NCBI RefSeq assembly: GCF_035984415.1
Contig: NZ_CP130720.1
Coordinates: 62,001 to 126,000, forward strand
DNA: 64,000 bases
DNA from: Streptomyces sp. NBC_01296
GTDB taxonomy: Bacteria > Actinomycetota > Actinomycetes > Streptomycetales > Streptomycetaceae
Direction of reading: 5' to 3'
Both the position numbers and the translations under genes were made by a program. Of this stretch, positions 52,845-62,401 are shown in pieces. Position 1 is the first letter of the stretch. The number at the start of each line of letters is the position of its first letter. Below the pieces are notes generated by a model. The model did no database searches. It had not been told where the DNA came from and saw nothing but the letters and a program-made list of their open reading frames with translations.

Positions 52845-53225
52845 GTCCGCTCATGATCATGGTCATCGACCACAGCACCATCGCCTCGTGCATGGCCGCC
52901 AGGGTCTCGTAGTCGCGGACCAGGCGGCATGAGCGCATCAGCCAGCTCAGGGTGCGGTGCGCTCCACTACTTACCTGCGCGGTAGCACCACGAACCCGCT
53001 GGTGTCATCGGAGCGTTTGACGATCTCGATGGCGAGGCCGAGTTTCTCGGCGGCCCAGTCGACGAGCCGGCCCGCGTGGCCGCCGTCCACCCACACCAGC
53101 CGGATCAAGAAGTGCAGCGTGCACAGCCGCTCCGGCAGCGGGACGGCGGCGTCGCGGTGCTGCACGCTCGCCGCGGTGACCAGCACCGCCAGCACCAGGC
53201 CGAGGCAGTCGACCGATTCAATCCG
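52845..53225 (-). pseudogene. IS5-family transposase fragment
   Basis: Minus-strand sequence contains SVDCLGLVLAVLVTAASVQH, IRLVWVDGGHAGRLVDWAAE, KRSDDTSGFVVLPRR, then a TAA where Trp of WVVERT is expected. After a small indel it continues SWLMRSCRLVRDYETLAAMH and EAMVLWSMTMIM. This is the C-terminal half of an IS5-type DDE transposase with nonsense and frameshift lesions. The N-terminal half is missing; an ISL3 fragment abuts instead. Confidence 0.75.
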
Positions 53226-53488
53226 CGAGGAGAATTTGACGTCGGAGTAGGTCGAATCCGGCCCGGCCACACCCATCCCTTTTGATCCGTTTCACCCTGT
53301 TGACGTTGCCCTCGACCCTGCTGGAGCTCCATTCCAGGGTGAGTCCGGAGGGTGACGGCATCGAAGTCCTGCCGTAGGCCGCGGGCCAGGCTCCGCAGCG
53401 GCTTGAGCCCGGCGCTTTCGGCACCGGTGAGCCATTTTTCGAGATTGGATTGGCGGCACCCGAGGTCTTGGAGGAGCGCGTCAGTCAC
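53218..53488 (-). pseudogene. ISL3-family transposase C-terminal fragment
   Basis: Two minus-strand frames give LKPLRSLARGLRQDFDAVT and then LTLEWSSSRVEGNVNRVKRI and GRAGFDLLRRQILLAD with a stop. This is the end of an ISL3-type transposase, broken by a frameshift near 53345. It meets the IS5 fragment at about 53218-53225, so one element was probably inserted next to, or replaced part of, the other. Confidence 0.7.
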
Positions 53489-53747
53489 GATGGTTCATGA
53501 TCCCGGTATCGGTGACCTCCGTGGTCCTGGCACGGAAAGTGATCCAGAACCCGAGTTCAACCGAGGCCGAGAGCAGATCGATGCGGAGCCGTATCGAAAG
53601 CCCGTAGATGCGGCACCGCCTCTGGGGGCTACGATCACCTCGCCCGACAGCAGCAGGCGTCAACCCCCGTATGCCCGCGGGTTGGCCTCGCCGTACGGCG
53701 CGGTCTTTTATAGCAACGAATCATCCGCATCCCGTGGAGGGACATTC

Positions 53748-54602
53748 ATGTCCAAGCACCGTAGGTCCAGACGCGCCCGCATCCTGACCTGGACTGCCGC
53801 GGGAGTGGCCCTTGCCTTGGCGGGGGCGGTCAGCGCCAACGCAGTCACCTTCAATTTCAATACCTCCACCGTCGGCCGGGGTCGGCCGGCGCCCTCTCTG
53901 TACGAGGGGCGAGTGTTCGACACCTGCACCGCGCCGTCCCTGGCCGCGATGAAGGCGTGGAAGTCTGGGCAGTTCTACGGTGGTGCGGCCGTATATATAG
54001 GAGGGAAGAACCGCGGTTGCGCCCAGCCGCAGCTGACCCCGGCCTGGGTGAAGTCGGTTGACGCGGCTGGCTGGAAGCTCGTGCCGCTCTACGTGGGCGC
54101 CCAGCCGCCGTGCCAGACCAGCAGCAACCCGGAGCGTTTCACCGCGGACGACGCCGCCTCAGTTGGTGCCGCCAACGGCGCCGACGCCGTGGCCAAGGCC
54201 TCGGCCCTGGGTATGAGGACGGGCAGCGCCCTCTATCTGGACATGGAACCGTTCAACCTCTCCGACGCCTCCTGCCTCAACGCCGTACTCACCTATGTCC
54301 GCTCCTGGGACCAGGCCGTACGTGTCAAGGGCTACTGGGCAGGCATGTACGGCTTCACGAGCAGCAGCGCCGCGGCAGTGGCAACCGCCGAGGACCGCAG
54401 AAACCTCCCGAACATCCTCTGGTACGCGCTGTGGGACAAAGACAAGACCACCACCCGCGACTGGCCCTGGAACCCGAACCTGTACACCGACCACCGCCGC
54501 GCCCATCAGTACTGGGTCAACAGCACAGAGACCTGGGGCGGCGTTACCCTCACTGTCGACCGCAACGACTGGGACGCCCCGGTCGCCGTGATCGCCAAAT
54601 AG
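53748..54602 (+). CDS. secreted DUF1906 (glycoside-hydrolase-like) protein
   Basis: A 284-residue exported protein. MSKHRRSRRARILTWTAAGV and then ALALAGAVSANA is a signal peptide with twin Arg residues. The mature part matches DUF1906/Rv2525c-like TIM-barrel proteins: FDTCTAPSLAAMKAW, GGAAVYIGG, LVPLYVGAQ, ALYLDMEPF, GYWAGMYGF and YWVNSTETWGG. Rv2525c-like proteins are linked to cell-wall sugars, but activity is unproven. GTGGAGGG lies before ATG 53748, and an AT-rich TATAGC upstream could be part of a promoter. It stands alone between IS relics and an IS5 element. Confidence 0.87.
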   Translation: MSKHRRSRRARILTWTAAGVALALAGAVSANAVTFNFNTSTVGRGRPAPSLYEGRVFDTCTAPSLAAMKAWKSGQFYGGAAVYIGGKNRGCAQPQLTPAWVKSVDAAGWKLVPLYVGAQPPCQTSSNPERFTADDAASVGAANGADAVAKASALGMRTGSALYLDMEPFNLSDASCLNAVLTYVRSWDQAVRVKGYWAGMYGFTSSSAAAVATAEDRRNLPNILWYALWDKDKTTTRDWPWNPNLYTDHRRAHQYWVNSTETWGGVTLTVDRNDWDAPVAVIAK

Positions 54603-55029
54603 CACCGCCCTTACCACTCCGTACCTCGGGCTCGCCCAGGAGCATTTCACCTGCTCCGGACCTGTGAGCACAGTGTCATACGCATTACGGACGGCCAGCT
54701 CCGCCGGGGCGAGCGCGGAACCCTGCGGACTGCCGGTGCTGAGCTCGAGGACTCAGCACGCCAGTCTTCGCCAGCCAGGGCGGGGCCGTGACGTCCGAGA
54801 GCCAGCACCGATCTGGGCCGGTTCGGTTCTCCGGAACGCGGTGGTCATCACGTGACCGCTGGCCATGGTGAAGGCCTGAGTGTCCTACAGCGGAAAGGGC
54901 GGCGTGAACCGGGGTTGATGATCACGCACCGTCTCAGTGGGCGTTAAGTCCGGTCTTCCTCAGTTCGTGATCGCTCGATCGTGGGACTGGTCGCTGTCCG
55001 GGCCGCCTGGTGGGCATGTCCATGCTGAG
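54603..55029. other. about 430 bp before the IS5 transposase
   Basis: No confident gene. The last 100 bases probably contain the left end of the IS5-type element, but its terminal repeat could not be fixed by eye. A minus-strand STGSPQGSALAP sequence near 54680 looks like an RT block but stands alone. Confidence 0.4.
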
Positions 55030-55893
55030 ATGCGGGGCGTGAAGAGAGAGCCGTACCTCAGCGACTTGTCGGATGAGCAGTGGGCATTGATCGAGCCGAT
55101 GATCACGGCCTGGAAACTGGACCGGGTGGCGCGGTCGGCGACCGGGGATCCCGGGTCCTGCGACCTGAGGGAGGTCGTGAACGCGATCTTCTATCAGAAC
55201 CGGACGGGCTGTCAGTGGCGACTGCTGCCGCATGACTTCCCTGCCTGGTCGGCGGTGTTCTACTACTTCGGCCTGTGGCGCCAAGACGGGCTTGACCAGC
55301 GGATCCAGGAACTCCTGCGCTGCCAGGTTCGGGAGAAGGCCCGCCGATTAGAGGACCCGTCCCTCGTGATCATCGACACCCAGTCCGTCCGCGCCGCGGC
55401 GGGTGTCCCCAGGACCACGACGGGGCTGGACGCGAACAAGAAGGTCTCGGGGCGCAAGCGGGGACTGGCTGTCGACGTTCTGGGACTGATCATCGGCGTC
55501 GTCGTCATGGCTGCCTCCGCGCACGACAACGCCGCCGGCATCGCCCTGCTCGACCAGGCCGCCGAGCGGTGCGGGCTGCGCCTGGAGAAGGTCCTGGTGG
55601 ACCAGGGCTTCAAGGACGAAGTCATTGTCCACGGCGCCCTGCTGGACATCGACGTCGAGGTTGTCCGCCGCAACCCTGCCGACCAGGGCAAAGGGTTTGT
55701 CCCGCAGCCCAAGCGGTGGGTGGTCGAGCAGACGAACGGCACCTTGATGCTGCACCGGCGGCTGGCCCGCGAGTACGACCACCGGCCCGAGACCTCCGCC
55801 TCACGCGTCTACTGGGCCTCCACCGCGAACATGGCCCGCCGGCTCACCACTCCCGCCCAGGCCTGGCGGGACGCCGTCGGGCTGGCCGCGTGA
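55030..55893 (+). CDS. IS5-family transposase
   Basis: A 287-residue DDE transposase that appears intact. YLSDLSDEQWALIEPMI is the N-terminal DUF4096-like region; GCQWRLLPHDFPAWSAVFYY follows. The catalytic triad is visible as VIIDTQSV (Asp), VLVDQGFKDE (Asp) and WVVEQTNGTL (Glu). ATG 55030 or GTG 55039 can start it; the frame is open from 54937. Its stop overlaps an accessory ORF (GTGA). This copy may still be mobile. Confidence 0.9.
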   Translation: MRGVKREPYLSDLSDEQWALIEPMITAWKLDRVARSATGDPGSCDLREVVNAIFYQNRTGCQWRLLPHDFPAWSAVFYYFGLWRQDGLDQRIQELLRCQVREKARRLEDPSLVIIDTQSVRAAAGVPRTTTGLDANKKVSGRKRGLAVDVLGLIIGVVVMAASAHDNAAGIALLDQAAERCGLRLEKVLVDQGFKDEVIVHGALLDIDVEVVRRNPADQGKGFVPQPKRWVVEQTNGTLMLHRRLAREYDHRPETSASRVYWASTANMARRLTTPAQAWRDAVGLAA

Positions 55894-56288
55894 ACATCAC
55901 CGAACTCCTGGTGGACCTTCACATCCGGGTGAATGAGGCCACGGCCCGGGCGGACGAACTCCGCAATCAGATCGCGCACTTCAATGCCGCTCTCACCGAG
56001 ACCGAAGCCCATCTTGCCGACCTGGCCACCACCCGCAAGATCGTCGCCGAACTCGCACCAACCGGGACCGAACCCGATCCGCCCGAGTCGAGCACCAGCT
56101 ACCAGGCCGTCGTGAACGCCTTCAACCAGCACCCCGCCCGGGTATTCCGGGCCCGCGAGCTGCACGAACTCCTCGGCATGCCCACCGACGAAGCATCCGT
56201 CAACATCACCCGCAGCCGCCTCGGACGCCTGACCCGCCAAGGCTTCCTCACCCAACCCGGACGAGGCCGCTACCAGAAACGGACTTAA
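55890..56288 (+). CDS. IS-associated accessory protein
   Basis: A 132-residue protein overlapping the transposase stop. The N-terminal 55 residues form a coiled coil (VNEATARADELRNQIAHFNA). The C-terminal 70 residues form a winged helix (QHPARVFRARELHELLGMPT then ITRSRLGRLTRQGFL). Similar small genes follow IS5-type transposases in Streptomyces. Its role in transposition is not established. Confidence 0.75.
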   Translation: MNITELLVDLHIRVNEATARADELRNQIAHFNAALTETEAHLADLATTRKIVAELAPTGTEPDPPESSTSYQAVVNAFNQHPARVFRARELHELLGMPTDEASVNITRSRLGRLTRQGFLTQPGRGRYQKRT

Positions 56289-56643
56289 CGACCTCTCATC
56301 GGACGCGAAGACAACCGCTGGATCTGCGGACCCTGCTCCGGCCATCCCGACCCCTACGCCTGCCCCCGCGGGCCGCGGAGCGGCTCCAGGCCATCCACAC
56401 CATCGCGGCACGCGGGGTCGGCCGCGATCGGACGCTGGGCGTCGGCGAGCCGTGTTGCCGGGCCGAGAGCGGTGGGGGCGGTCCAGGGGTGAACCGGTGG
56501 CCGTGACCGGCAGACGATCCCGTGCCTCGTGCCTGCGCCCGGCGTCACGCGGGCACCCTTCTCCGCGGAAGTCCGGGCGCGGACACCGGCCGTCGGGCTA
56601 CCGTGGTGGGGGAAGGACCTGGCTTCGGGAGGGGGCGGCAGGG
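56289..56643. other. 355-bp stretch with a zinc-ribbon protein fragment
   Basis: At 56290-56380 (+) the frame reads RPLIGREDNRWICGPCSGHP then DPYACPR, which resembles the zinc-ribbon N-terminus of some Streptomyces integrase-like proteins. It is cut off by the IS5 element on the left and fades on the right. The rest is upstream sequence of the next gene, with GGGAGG at about 56628 near its start. Confidence 0.4.
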
Positions 56644-57111
56644 ATGCTGGAGCAGGCGCTGGTCGCGCTGGCAGCGGCGGGGGGCGCGGCGGTCGTACAG
56701 GCCGCGGGTACGGACGCATGGCGTGGGCTGCGGAGCGCGCTGGCCCGGTGGTTCGGGCGCGGCGACGAGCAGCGCGAGCAGGACGCGCTGGAGCACCTGG
56801 ACGGAACGGAGGCGGAGCTACAGACCGCCGAGGAGGGCACACGCCGCGATCAGGCCGTGATGTGGCAGACGCGCATCACTGCCCGGCTGGAGGACCTGCG
56901 GGGAGACGAACGGGCCTCCGCTGCCCAGGAGCTGGACGCCCTGCTGCGCGGGCGGGCACCGCAAGGCGGAGCGACGGCAGGGCAGGGCGGAGTCGCCGTG
57001 TCCGGGGGCCAGGTCAGTGTCAGCTCCACCCAGAACTCGATCGCCGCTTTCACGATCAACGGAGGTGCCAGCGTCAGCCACCCTCCGGAGCCGGATCCGT
57101 CCCGGGGCTGA
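56644..57111 (+). CDS. small partner protein of the STAND gene
   Basis: A 155-residue protein. A hydrophobic Ala-rich N-terminus (LEQALVALAAAGGAAVVQAA) is followed by a helical charged region (REQDALEHLDGTEAEL) and a C-terminal Gly/Ser/Val repeat-like end (VSGGQVSVSSTQNSIAAFTI). The last part resembles the N-terminus of the next protein (HNSISLGSIGDGAQFTFYG). A purine-rich GGGAGG precedes ATG 56644. Small genes like this often precede STAND/TPR genes in Streptomyces. It overlaps the downstream frame. Confidence 0.7.
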   Translation: MLEQALVALAAAGGAAVVQAAGTDAWRGLRSALARWFGRGDEQREQDALEHLDGTEAELQTAEEGTRRDQAVMWQTRITARLEDLRGDERASAAQELDALLRGRAPQGGATAGQGGVAVSGGQVSVSSTQNSIAAFTINGGASVSHPPEPDPSRG

Positions 57112-60100
57112 ACGGACCGGCATGGCAGAGCCCACCTGCGCCCCGGTCCCCTGGGGCCGCCCAGCCACGATCCGGGACGGAGGAGTTCACTGGCCGCTCC
57201 GTCCGGGCGGACCACAACAGCATCTCCCTCGGTTCCATCGGTGACGGAGCCCAGTTCACCTTCTACGGCGTGCCGCCGGTGTGGGACCCGGGTCCCGACC
57301 CGCTCGGGTCCGCCACGACCCGCGTTGCCGCCTGGCCGTCGCCGGCGGAGGCGACCCTGCCCCTCGCGCTTCCGCACCGCAGGGTCACCCCGGACCGGCT
57401 GCGGGGGCGCGAGGCGCTCGTGGCCGAGCTGACCGCCGCGGTGAGGCGGCGTGCCGAGGGCGACACCGATCCGGCGCTGCCGGGGGTATGGGTGCTGTCC
57501 GGCATGGGCGGGTGCGGCAAGACCACGGTCGCCCTGGAAGCGGCCCACCGGCTCGCGGATGCGTCGACGCAGGTGTGGTGGGTGCCGGAGGCCTCGGAAG
57601 CCGGGGACGGGTCGCTGTACTCGGCCCTGCGGTCGGTGGCGTTTGCCGCCGGGGCCCAACCCGCCGACTTCATCGGCGCCCACCCCGCGCAGGTGCTGTG
57701 GGAGCGCCTGGACGCCCTCTCCACGCCGTGGCTCCTCGTCCTGGACAACATCGACGACCCCGCCGTCCTGTCCGTCCGGCCCACGCCCACGGCCCGTGGC
57801 ACCGGATGGCTGCGCAAGCCCGCGCAGCCCTGGGGCTCCGTGCTGATCACCAGCCGTGAGTCCCGTGGTACGCGGTGGGGCAGCGGCTGGGTGGGCATGG
57901 TCGGCGTCGACGTGCTGTCGCCCGGGGACGGAGCCCAGGTGCTGTGCGATCTGGCGCCTGAAGCCGGAACCACGGCGGAGGCGAGGGAACGGGAGGCGCA
58001 GGAGCTGGCCGTTCACCTCGGAGGGCTCCCGCTCGCGCTCGACCTCGCCGGTTCCTATCTGGCCCGCGCACTGGACAGCACGCTGCCGTCGCCGTTGGTG
58101 CCGGACACGTTCGTCGGCTATCGCCGCAGTCTCGACGCGCGCCTGGGCGACATGGCCGCCGACCCGGACATCGACCTCGAACCGCATGAGCGCACCCGGC
58201 GGGCGCTCGTGAGCACCTGGGAACTCTCCCTCGACCTCCTGCACCGTCAGGGGATAGCGCTGGCACGTCCGCTGCTGCGGCTGCTGTGTGCCTTCGGACC
58301 AGCGCCCCTGCCCTATCTGGAACTCCTGGATTCCGAGATCCTCGCCCAGAGCCCTCTCTTCGACGACCCGGATCATCCCCGGCTGCTCGCCGCCCTCGAC
58401 GGGCTGGCCGGACTGAGGCTGATCACCGTCGAGGTGGTCCGGGGCGCCGTCGGCACTCCGGGCGAAGCCGTCCGCCGACGACTCACCATCCACCCCATGG
58501 TCCGAGCCGCCGGCCGGGCCCATCCCGACTTCGCCGAGCTGACCCCGCACCTGCTCGGCCTGATCACCGCCCTCCTGCTGCGGGTCACCGGTCCGCTGCA
58601 GCCGGCCAGCCCCCCGGACTGGCCCATGTGGCGGGCGCTCGCACCGCATTGCGGCGCCGGCCTACCTCTGTTGTCGGACTGCGTGGACCGGCTGGGCGAG
58701 GCGATGGACCCCCGCCTCGCCGCGGCGGCGACGGAGCCGTCGACCGGCGCCGCGCAATACCTCAACACCGTGGGACTGTACGGCGAGGCGATCGCCGAGC
58801 TCGACGTCGTCTGCGCGCTCAGGGCACGCCTCCTCGGCGATGGGTCCCCCGCCACCATCGCCGCCCGCCTCCACCTTGCCTGGGCACTGCGCGACAACGG
58901 AGATCTCACCGCGGCGGACCGGCTGTACCAGGAGCTCGCACGAGTCGGCGCGGACTCGCTCCCGCCCGACCATCCGTACCTGCAGTCGGTACGCACCGGG
59001 CGGGCCCGCGTGCTCCGCGAACAGGGCAGGTACGAACAGGCGGAGGCGGAGATGAACGCGGCACTTGCCATGCGCCGCCGGAACCCGCAGGGCAGCCCGC
59101 TGGGCATCCTGCGCGTCCGGCACGACTTGGCGGGACTGGCGAACATGCGTGGCCGGCACGAGGAGGCGGTCGTCGAACTGCGGGACGTGGTCCGGGGGGT
59201 CAGGGCGCTGGGCGTGGCGGCCGAGCTCAACGTGCCGGCCATGGAGATCAGCCTCGCCCGCGCCCTGCGTGACGCAGGTCATCCCGCTGAGGCGGCGCAG
59301 ACCGCCGAGCGGGCGGTACGGGAGTACTTGCGCGTGCTGGCTCCCGACCATCCTGATGTGCTCCTGGCTCGCCATGAGCGTGCCCGCATTCTGCGGGACC
59401 ACGAGACGGAACCCGCACTCCTGGAGCGGGCGAGGGACGAGTTCGCCGACATCTGGCGGACCACCGAGCGCCGGCTGGGCCCCGAGCACCCTGACGTCCT
59501 CGCCGCCCGGCACGAACTGGCGACCGTCTGCGACCTTCTCGGCCGACCGGACCTTGCCGCCGAGCACTTCCGCGAAGTCCTGGCGGGTGCCGTGCGACGG
59601 CTCGGCAAGAACCATCCCCACGTTGCCGTCTACGAACGAAACCTTGCCGCCGTACTCCTTGCCGACCAGGGGCCCGGCGCACCCTCGGAGCCCGGCCCGC
59701 CGGAGGCCTCGCCGTCCCCGGCACCCCAGTCGTCCCGCGGAGGTATCACCATGGACCAGGAATCCGACGCCGTGAAGTCGCCACAGGCCACTCCCGCGAA
59801 CCCGCCCGCGTCGCTCCGGTTGGCGGACGTCCTCTCCACGGAGCGCGACGGCGCCGCAGCAGCGCCGGGCACGGACCGGGCCCTGTCCCGGTTCGTCCAC
59901 CCCCGGCACAGCCGTGGCCACTCGAACCCGATGGGGGGAGGAGTCTCGCAGGGGAGCCCGGCACCACAACGGTCCCAGGAGCCGTACGGGTCCCCGCACC
60001 GCACCTATCGCCCGGCTGCAGAGGTCAGCAGGGAGCGCGTCCCCTCGGAGGACTTCCCCAGCAAGGCCGACTTGCGCATGCTGGCGACCGGCCAGGAGGA

Positions 60101-61853
60101 CCTCGTCCTGATGGGGCAGCTCAAGGCACAGGTGTGGGCCACGCGGCTGAGGGCTCTGGAGGACCTCCTGCGCCTCGCGTACCTGCCCCGGCAGGTACGC
60201 GATCTGTTGTCGGAGGCCGGGCGCGCCGACCCCGAGGCAGTCACCGCCGTTCTGCTCCATCCGTCCGTCGGCCGCTGGCTGAGCCAGGCCCTGCGAGCGC
60301 TCTACGCCGCGTCCGGAAGCTCCTGCGGCGCCGTGCCGGGCGGTTCGTCCGGGCCGGGGTCCGCAGATCTCCCGCACCTGCATGCCGTAGCGGCCGCGGC
60401 CGGCGTCAGGGCCGGTCTCGCGTTCAGCCTTCAGCTCCCGGTCCGCGACAGGTTCGTCTCGCTGCCCACGCTGGGCAGCGTCGACCTGCGTACGGCCGGA
60501 AGCACCACGGCGCGCATCGTGGCGTCAGCGCACAAGGTGGAGGTGAAGTGTGGGCCCACCACGGTCCGGTTGCCCCAGCCTGGCGCGAGCGCTCCCCGGG
60601 GATGGATCCCCGCGGACCGCGTGAGTGCACCGGCCGGGTCCGCCGCCTTCGACCTGGTCTTGGACGACACGGACCCCTACCGAGGGATCGAAGGCCCGAC
60701 CGTGCCCTCCCCTTTGAGCGTGCAGGAGTCAGCCCACTGGCGGCGTACGACCGCCGAAGCGGCGGCGCTGCTGGCCGAGACCGTGCCGCGGCAGGCCGAA
60801 GCCATGGCATCGGCCCTGACGGCCCTGACCCCCCTCCCCTCGGCGCGGGGCGCGGTGATGACGTCCGTCTCGGGCACCGACGCGTTCGGCGGAGCCGTCC
60901 TTACCAGTCCGCCGGACGCAGTGGAACTGGCCGCGACCCTGGTCCACGAGTTCCGGCACATGAAGCTGAACGCCGTTCTGGACTCCGTCGACCTGTACGT
61001 CGAGGACCAGGCAGAAGGGGCGGACGGTCCGCTGTACTATGCGCCGTGGCGGGACGACCCACGCCCCCTGCCCGGTTTCCTCCACGGCGTGTTTGCCTTC
61101 TTCGGCGTGGTCGAGTTCTGGCGGCGGCTCGCACGCCGCGCGGAGGGGGACTTGCTCCGCCGGTGCCAGTTCCAGCTGACCTACTGGCGGCGCCAGACCC
61201 TCGACGCCTACGCGGTTCTGTGTTCCGCCCCTCATCTCACGGCGTCCGGGAGGGAGTTCACCCGCATGATGCGCGAGACGGCGGACACCTGGACCGACCA
61301 CGCCGTCGTACCCGACGGGCTGGCTGCGATGGCCGATGATGCCGTGCTGGCCCATCGCGTGCGCTGGCGCATGCACCACCTGCGCCCGGAGGCCGGGGTC
61401 GTCACCGAGTTCGCCGATGCCTGGCTGGCCGGTGCGCCGCGCCCGCCGCACCGTACGCGCGGGCGTCACACCGTGGCCACAGTCACGGTGCGGCCGGACC
61501 CTGACGTCCCCTCGCTCAACGAGTACACGGCGCTGCTGTACCGGGCGGCGGCCGGTCCGTCGCCCCGGGGCTCGGGCGACGGCGTGCCGCCCCGGCCGCT
61601 GCCGGCAGACCCCTGGACCCGGCTCCTGCTCACCGTGCGCGGCGCCGACATCATGCCAGGCGCTGCGGCGGCGGACAGGTCGGCGGCCCTGCGGTCGCTC
61701 ACCCACTGCCCGGAGGTGGTCCGGGCTGTCCACGCCCGCGCGAATACGCTCTCGGGCTCTGCACCGGATTCGGTCGCACTGGCCGCGTGGATCGGTGCCC
61801 GGGTCGAGGAGACGGGCGACACGTCAGGCCTGCCGTTCATGGGCCTGCGCTGA
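57108..61853 (+). CDS. STAND (NB-ARC)-TPR protein fused to a HExxH domain
   Basis: About 1,581 residues. A short N-terminal region (NSISLGSIGDGAQFTFYG) precedes an NB-ARC-type ATPase: P-loop GMGGCGKTT, LLVLDNIDDP and GGLPLALDLAG. TPR-like repeats (AIAELDVVCALRARLLGD, later HPDVLAARHELATV) run from about 58740 to 59660. After a Pro-rich linker the C-terminal 700 residues include LVHEFRHMK (HExxH, 60945-60959). That half resembles the HExxH peptide-modifying proteins of FxSxx-type loci. No ATG or GTG fits the N-terminus; CTG 57108 is a guess and GTG 57270 is possible. An internal ribosome binding site and ATG lie at 59739-59753. Confidence 0.8.
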   Translation: MNGPAWQSPPAPRSPGAAQPRSGTEEFTGRSVRADHNSISLGSIGDGAQFTFYGVPPVWDPGPDPLGSATTRVAAWPSPAEATLPLALPHRRVTPDRLRGREALVAELTAAVRRRAEGDTDPALPGVWVLSGMGGCGKTTVALEAAHRLADASTQVWWVPEASEAGDGSLYSALRSVAFAAGAQPADFIGAHPAQVLWERLDALSTPWLLVLDNIDDPAVLSVRPTPTARGTGWLRKPAQPWGSVLITSRESRGTRWGSGWVGMVGVDVLSPGDGAQVLCDLAPEAGTTAEAREREAQELAVHLGGLPLALDLAGSYLARALDSTLPSPLVPDTFVGYRRSLDARLGDMAADPDIDLEPHERTRRALVSTWELSLDLLHRQGIALARPLLRLLCAFGPAPLPYLELLDSEILAQSPLFDDPDHPRLLAALDGLAGLRLITVEVVRGAVGTPGEAVRRRLTIHPMVRAAGRAHPDFAELTPHLLGLITALLLRVTGPLQPASPPDWPMWRALAPHCGAGLPLLSDCVDRLGEAMDPRLAAAATEPSTGAAQYLNTVGLYGEAIAELDVVCALRARLLGDGSPATIAARLHLAWALRDNGDLTAADRLYQELARVGADSLPPDHPYLQSVRTGRARVLREQGRYEQAEAEMNAALAMRRRNPQGSPLGILRVRHDLAGLANMRGRHEEAVVELRDVVRGVRALGVAAELNVPAMEISLARALRDAGHPAEAAQTAERAVREYLRVLAPDHPDVLLARHERARILRDHETEPALLERARDEFADIWRTTERRLGPEHPDVLAARHELATVCDLLGRPDLAAEHFREVLAGAVRRLGKNHPHVAVYERNLAAVLLADQGPGAPSEPGPPEASPSPAPQSSRGGITMDQESDAVKSPQATPANPPASLRLADVLSTERDGAAAAPGTDRALSRFVHPRHSRGHSNPMGGGVSQGSPAPQRSQEPYGSPHRTYRPAAEVSRERVPSEDFPSKADLRMLATGQEDLVLMGQLKAQVWATRLRALEDLLRLAYLPRQVRDLLSEAGRADPEAVTAVLLHPSVGRWLSQALRALYAASGSSCGAVPGGSSGPGSADLPHLHAVAAAAGVRAGLAFSLQLPVRDRFVSLPTLGSVDLRTAGSTTARIVASAHKVEVKCGPTTVRLPQPGASAPRGWIPADRVSAPAGSAAFDLVLDDTDPYRGIEGPTVPSPLSVQESAHWRRTTAEAAALLAETVPRQAEAMASALTALTPLPSARGAVMTSVSGTDAFGGAVLTSPPDAVELAATLVHEFRHMKLNAVLDSVDLYVEDQAEGADGPLYYAPWRDDPRPLPGFLHGVFAFFGVVEFWRRLARRAEGDLLRRCQFQLTYWRRQTLDAYAVLCSAPHLTASGREFTRMMRETADTWTDHAVVPDGLAAMADDAVLAHRVRWRMHHLRPEAGVVTEFADAWLAGAPRPPHRTRGRHTVATVTVRPDPDVPSLNEYTALLYRAAAGPSPRGSGDGVPPRPLPADPWTRLLLTVRGADIMPGAAAADRSAALRSLTHCPEVVRAVHARANTLSGSAPDSVALAAWIGARVEETGDTSGLPFMGLR
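59739..59753 (+). promoter_or_regulatory. internal ribosome binding site and in-frame ATG
   Basis: GGAGGT at 59739-59744 lies six bases before ATG 59751, in frame with the large STAND gene and exactly at the domain boundary before the HExxH half. Starting here would give a separate 700-residue HExxH protein. It implies either a fusion of two formerly separate genes or production of two proteins from one frame. Confidence 0.7.
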
Positions 61854-62036
61854 TCGCTGCCGTAGCGGGACGGGTGCCTCCGCCTTCGTGCTCAGCATCA
61901 CGGTGACCGTCCGGATCCGACGGGTCCGGGCCGGCACCTGGGTACCGCCTATCTCGCCCAGGCCGCGACACCAACGCGTGCCCAGAGGCACGTTAGAGAC
62001 GCCAGTCCTGGACTGCCTGGTGGGCGGAGGCAATGC

Positions 62037-62243
62037 CTACTTGAACGCGGTAAGCACGAGCCCGATCAGACCACCGATCAGGGTCAGCGTGCCGCCGAAG
62101 GCGACGAAACCACGGGTGATCGCGGCAGGCACCGTACGGCTGTCCCAGCGGGCGAGAGCAATCGTGCCGGCTGCCACCGCGAGGGAGAGCAGCCCGGCAA
62201 CCACGATGACGATGAGAAACATGATGGTCTGGGTGTGGTTCAC
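62037..62243 (-). CDS. small two-helix membrane protein
   Basis: A 68-residue protein with two clear hydrophobic helices, TIMFLIVIVVAGLLSLAVAA and AFGGTLTLIGGLIGLVLTAF, joined by a short basic loop. Similar small proteins occur widely in Streptomyces; function is unknown. It converges with the STAND gene, leaving 180 bp between them without recognisable features. Confidence 0.7.
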   Translation of the reverse strand: MNHTQTIMFLIVIVVAGLLSLAVAAGTIALARWDSRTVPAAITRGFVAFGGTLTLIGGLIGLVLTAFK

Positions 62244-62352
62244 AGCAAGATCACCGATTTCTGTTCGATAGGGATGGCGGCTGTCCGACTGGGACGTGAG
62301 GACGTGAAAAGAACCTTCGCGCTGCGCGGCGTTACGCTCGACCGGTTTGATG

Positions 62353-62389
62353 TTGTCCCGGGCACAACACTGGGTTGTGCCCGGGACAA
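62353..62389. promoter_or_regulatory. perfect 16-bp inverted repeat, operator candidate
   Basis: TTGTCCCGGGCACAAC (62353-62368) and its exact complement GTTGTGCCCGGGACAA (62374-62389) are separated by five bases. It ends 12 bp before the ATG of the frameshifted regulator gene, so a bound protein would block transcription or translation. Each arm is itself nearly palindromic. Confidence 0.7.
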
Positions 62390-62401
62390 AGAGGGGCGGG
62401 G

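Noticed and set aside
54663-54720. Reverse transcriptase fragment on the minus strand (STGSPQGSALAP)
   Set aside because: A single motif-like stretch without flanking RT blocks; probably chance or too decayed to call.
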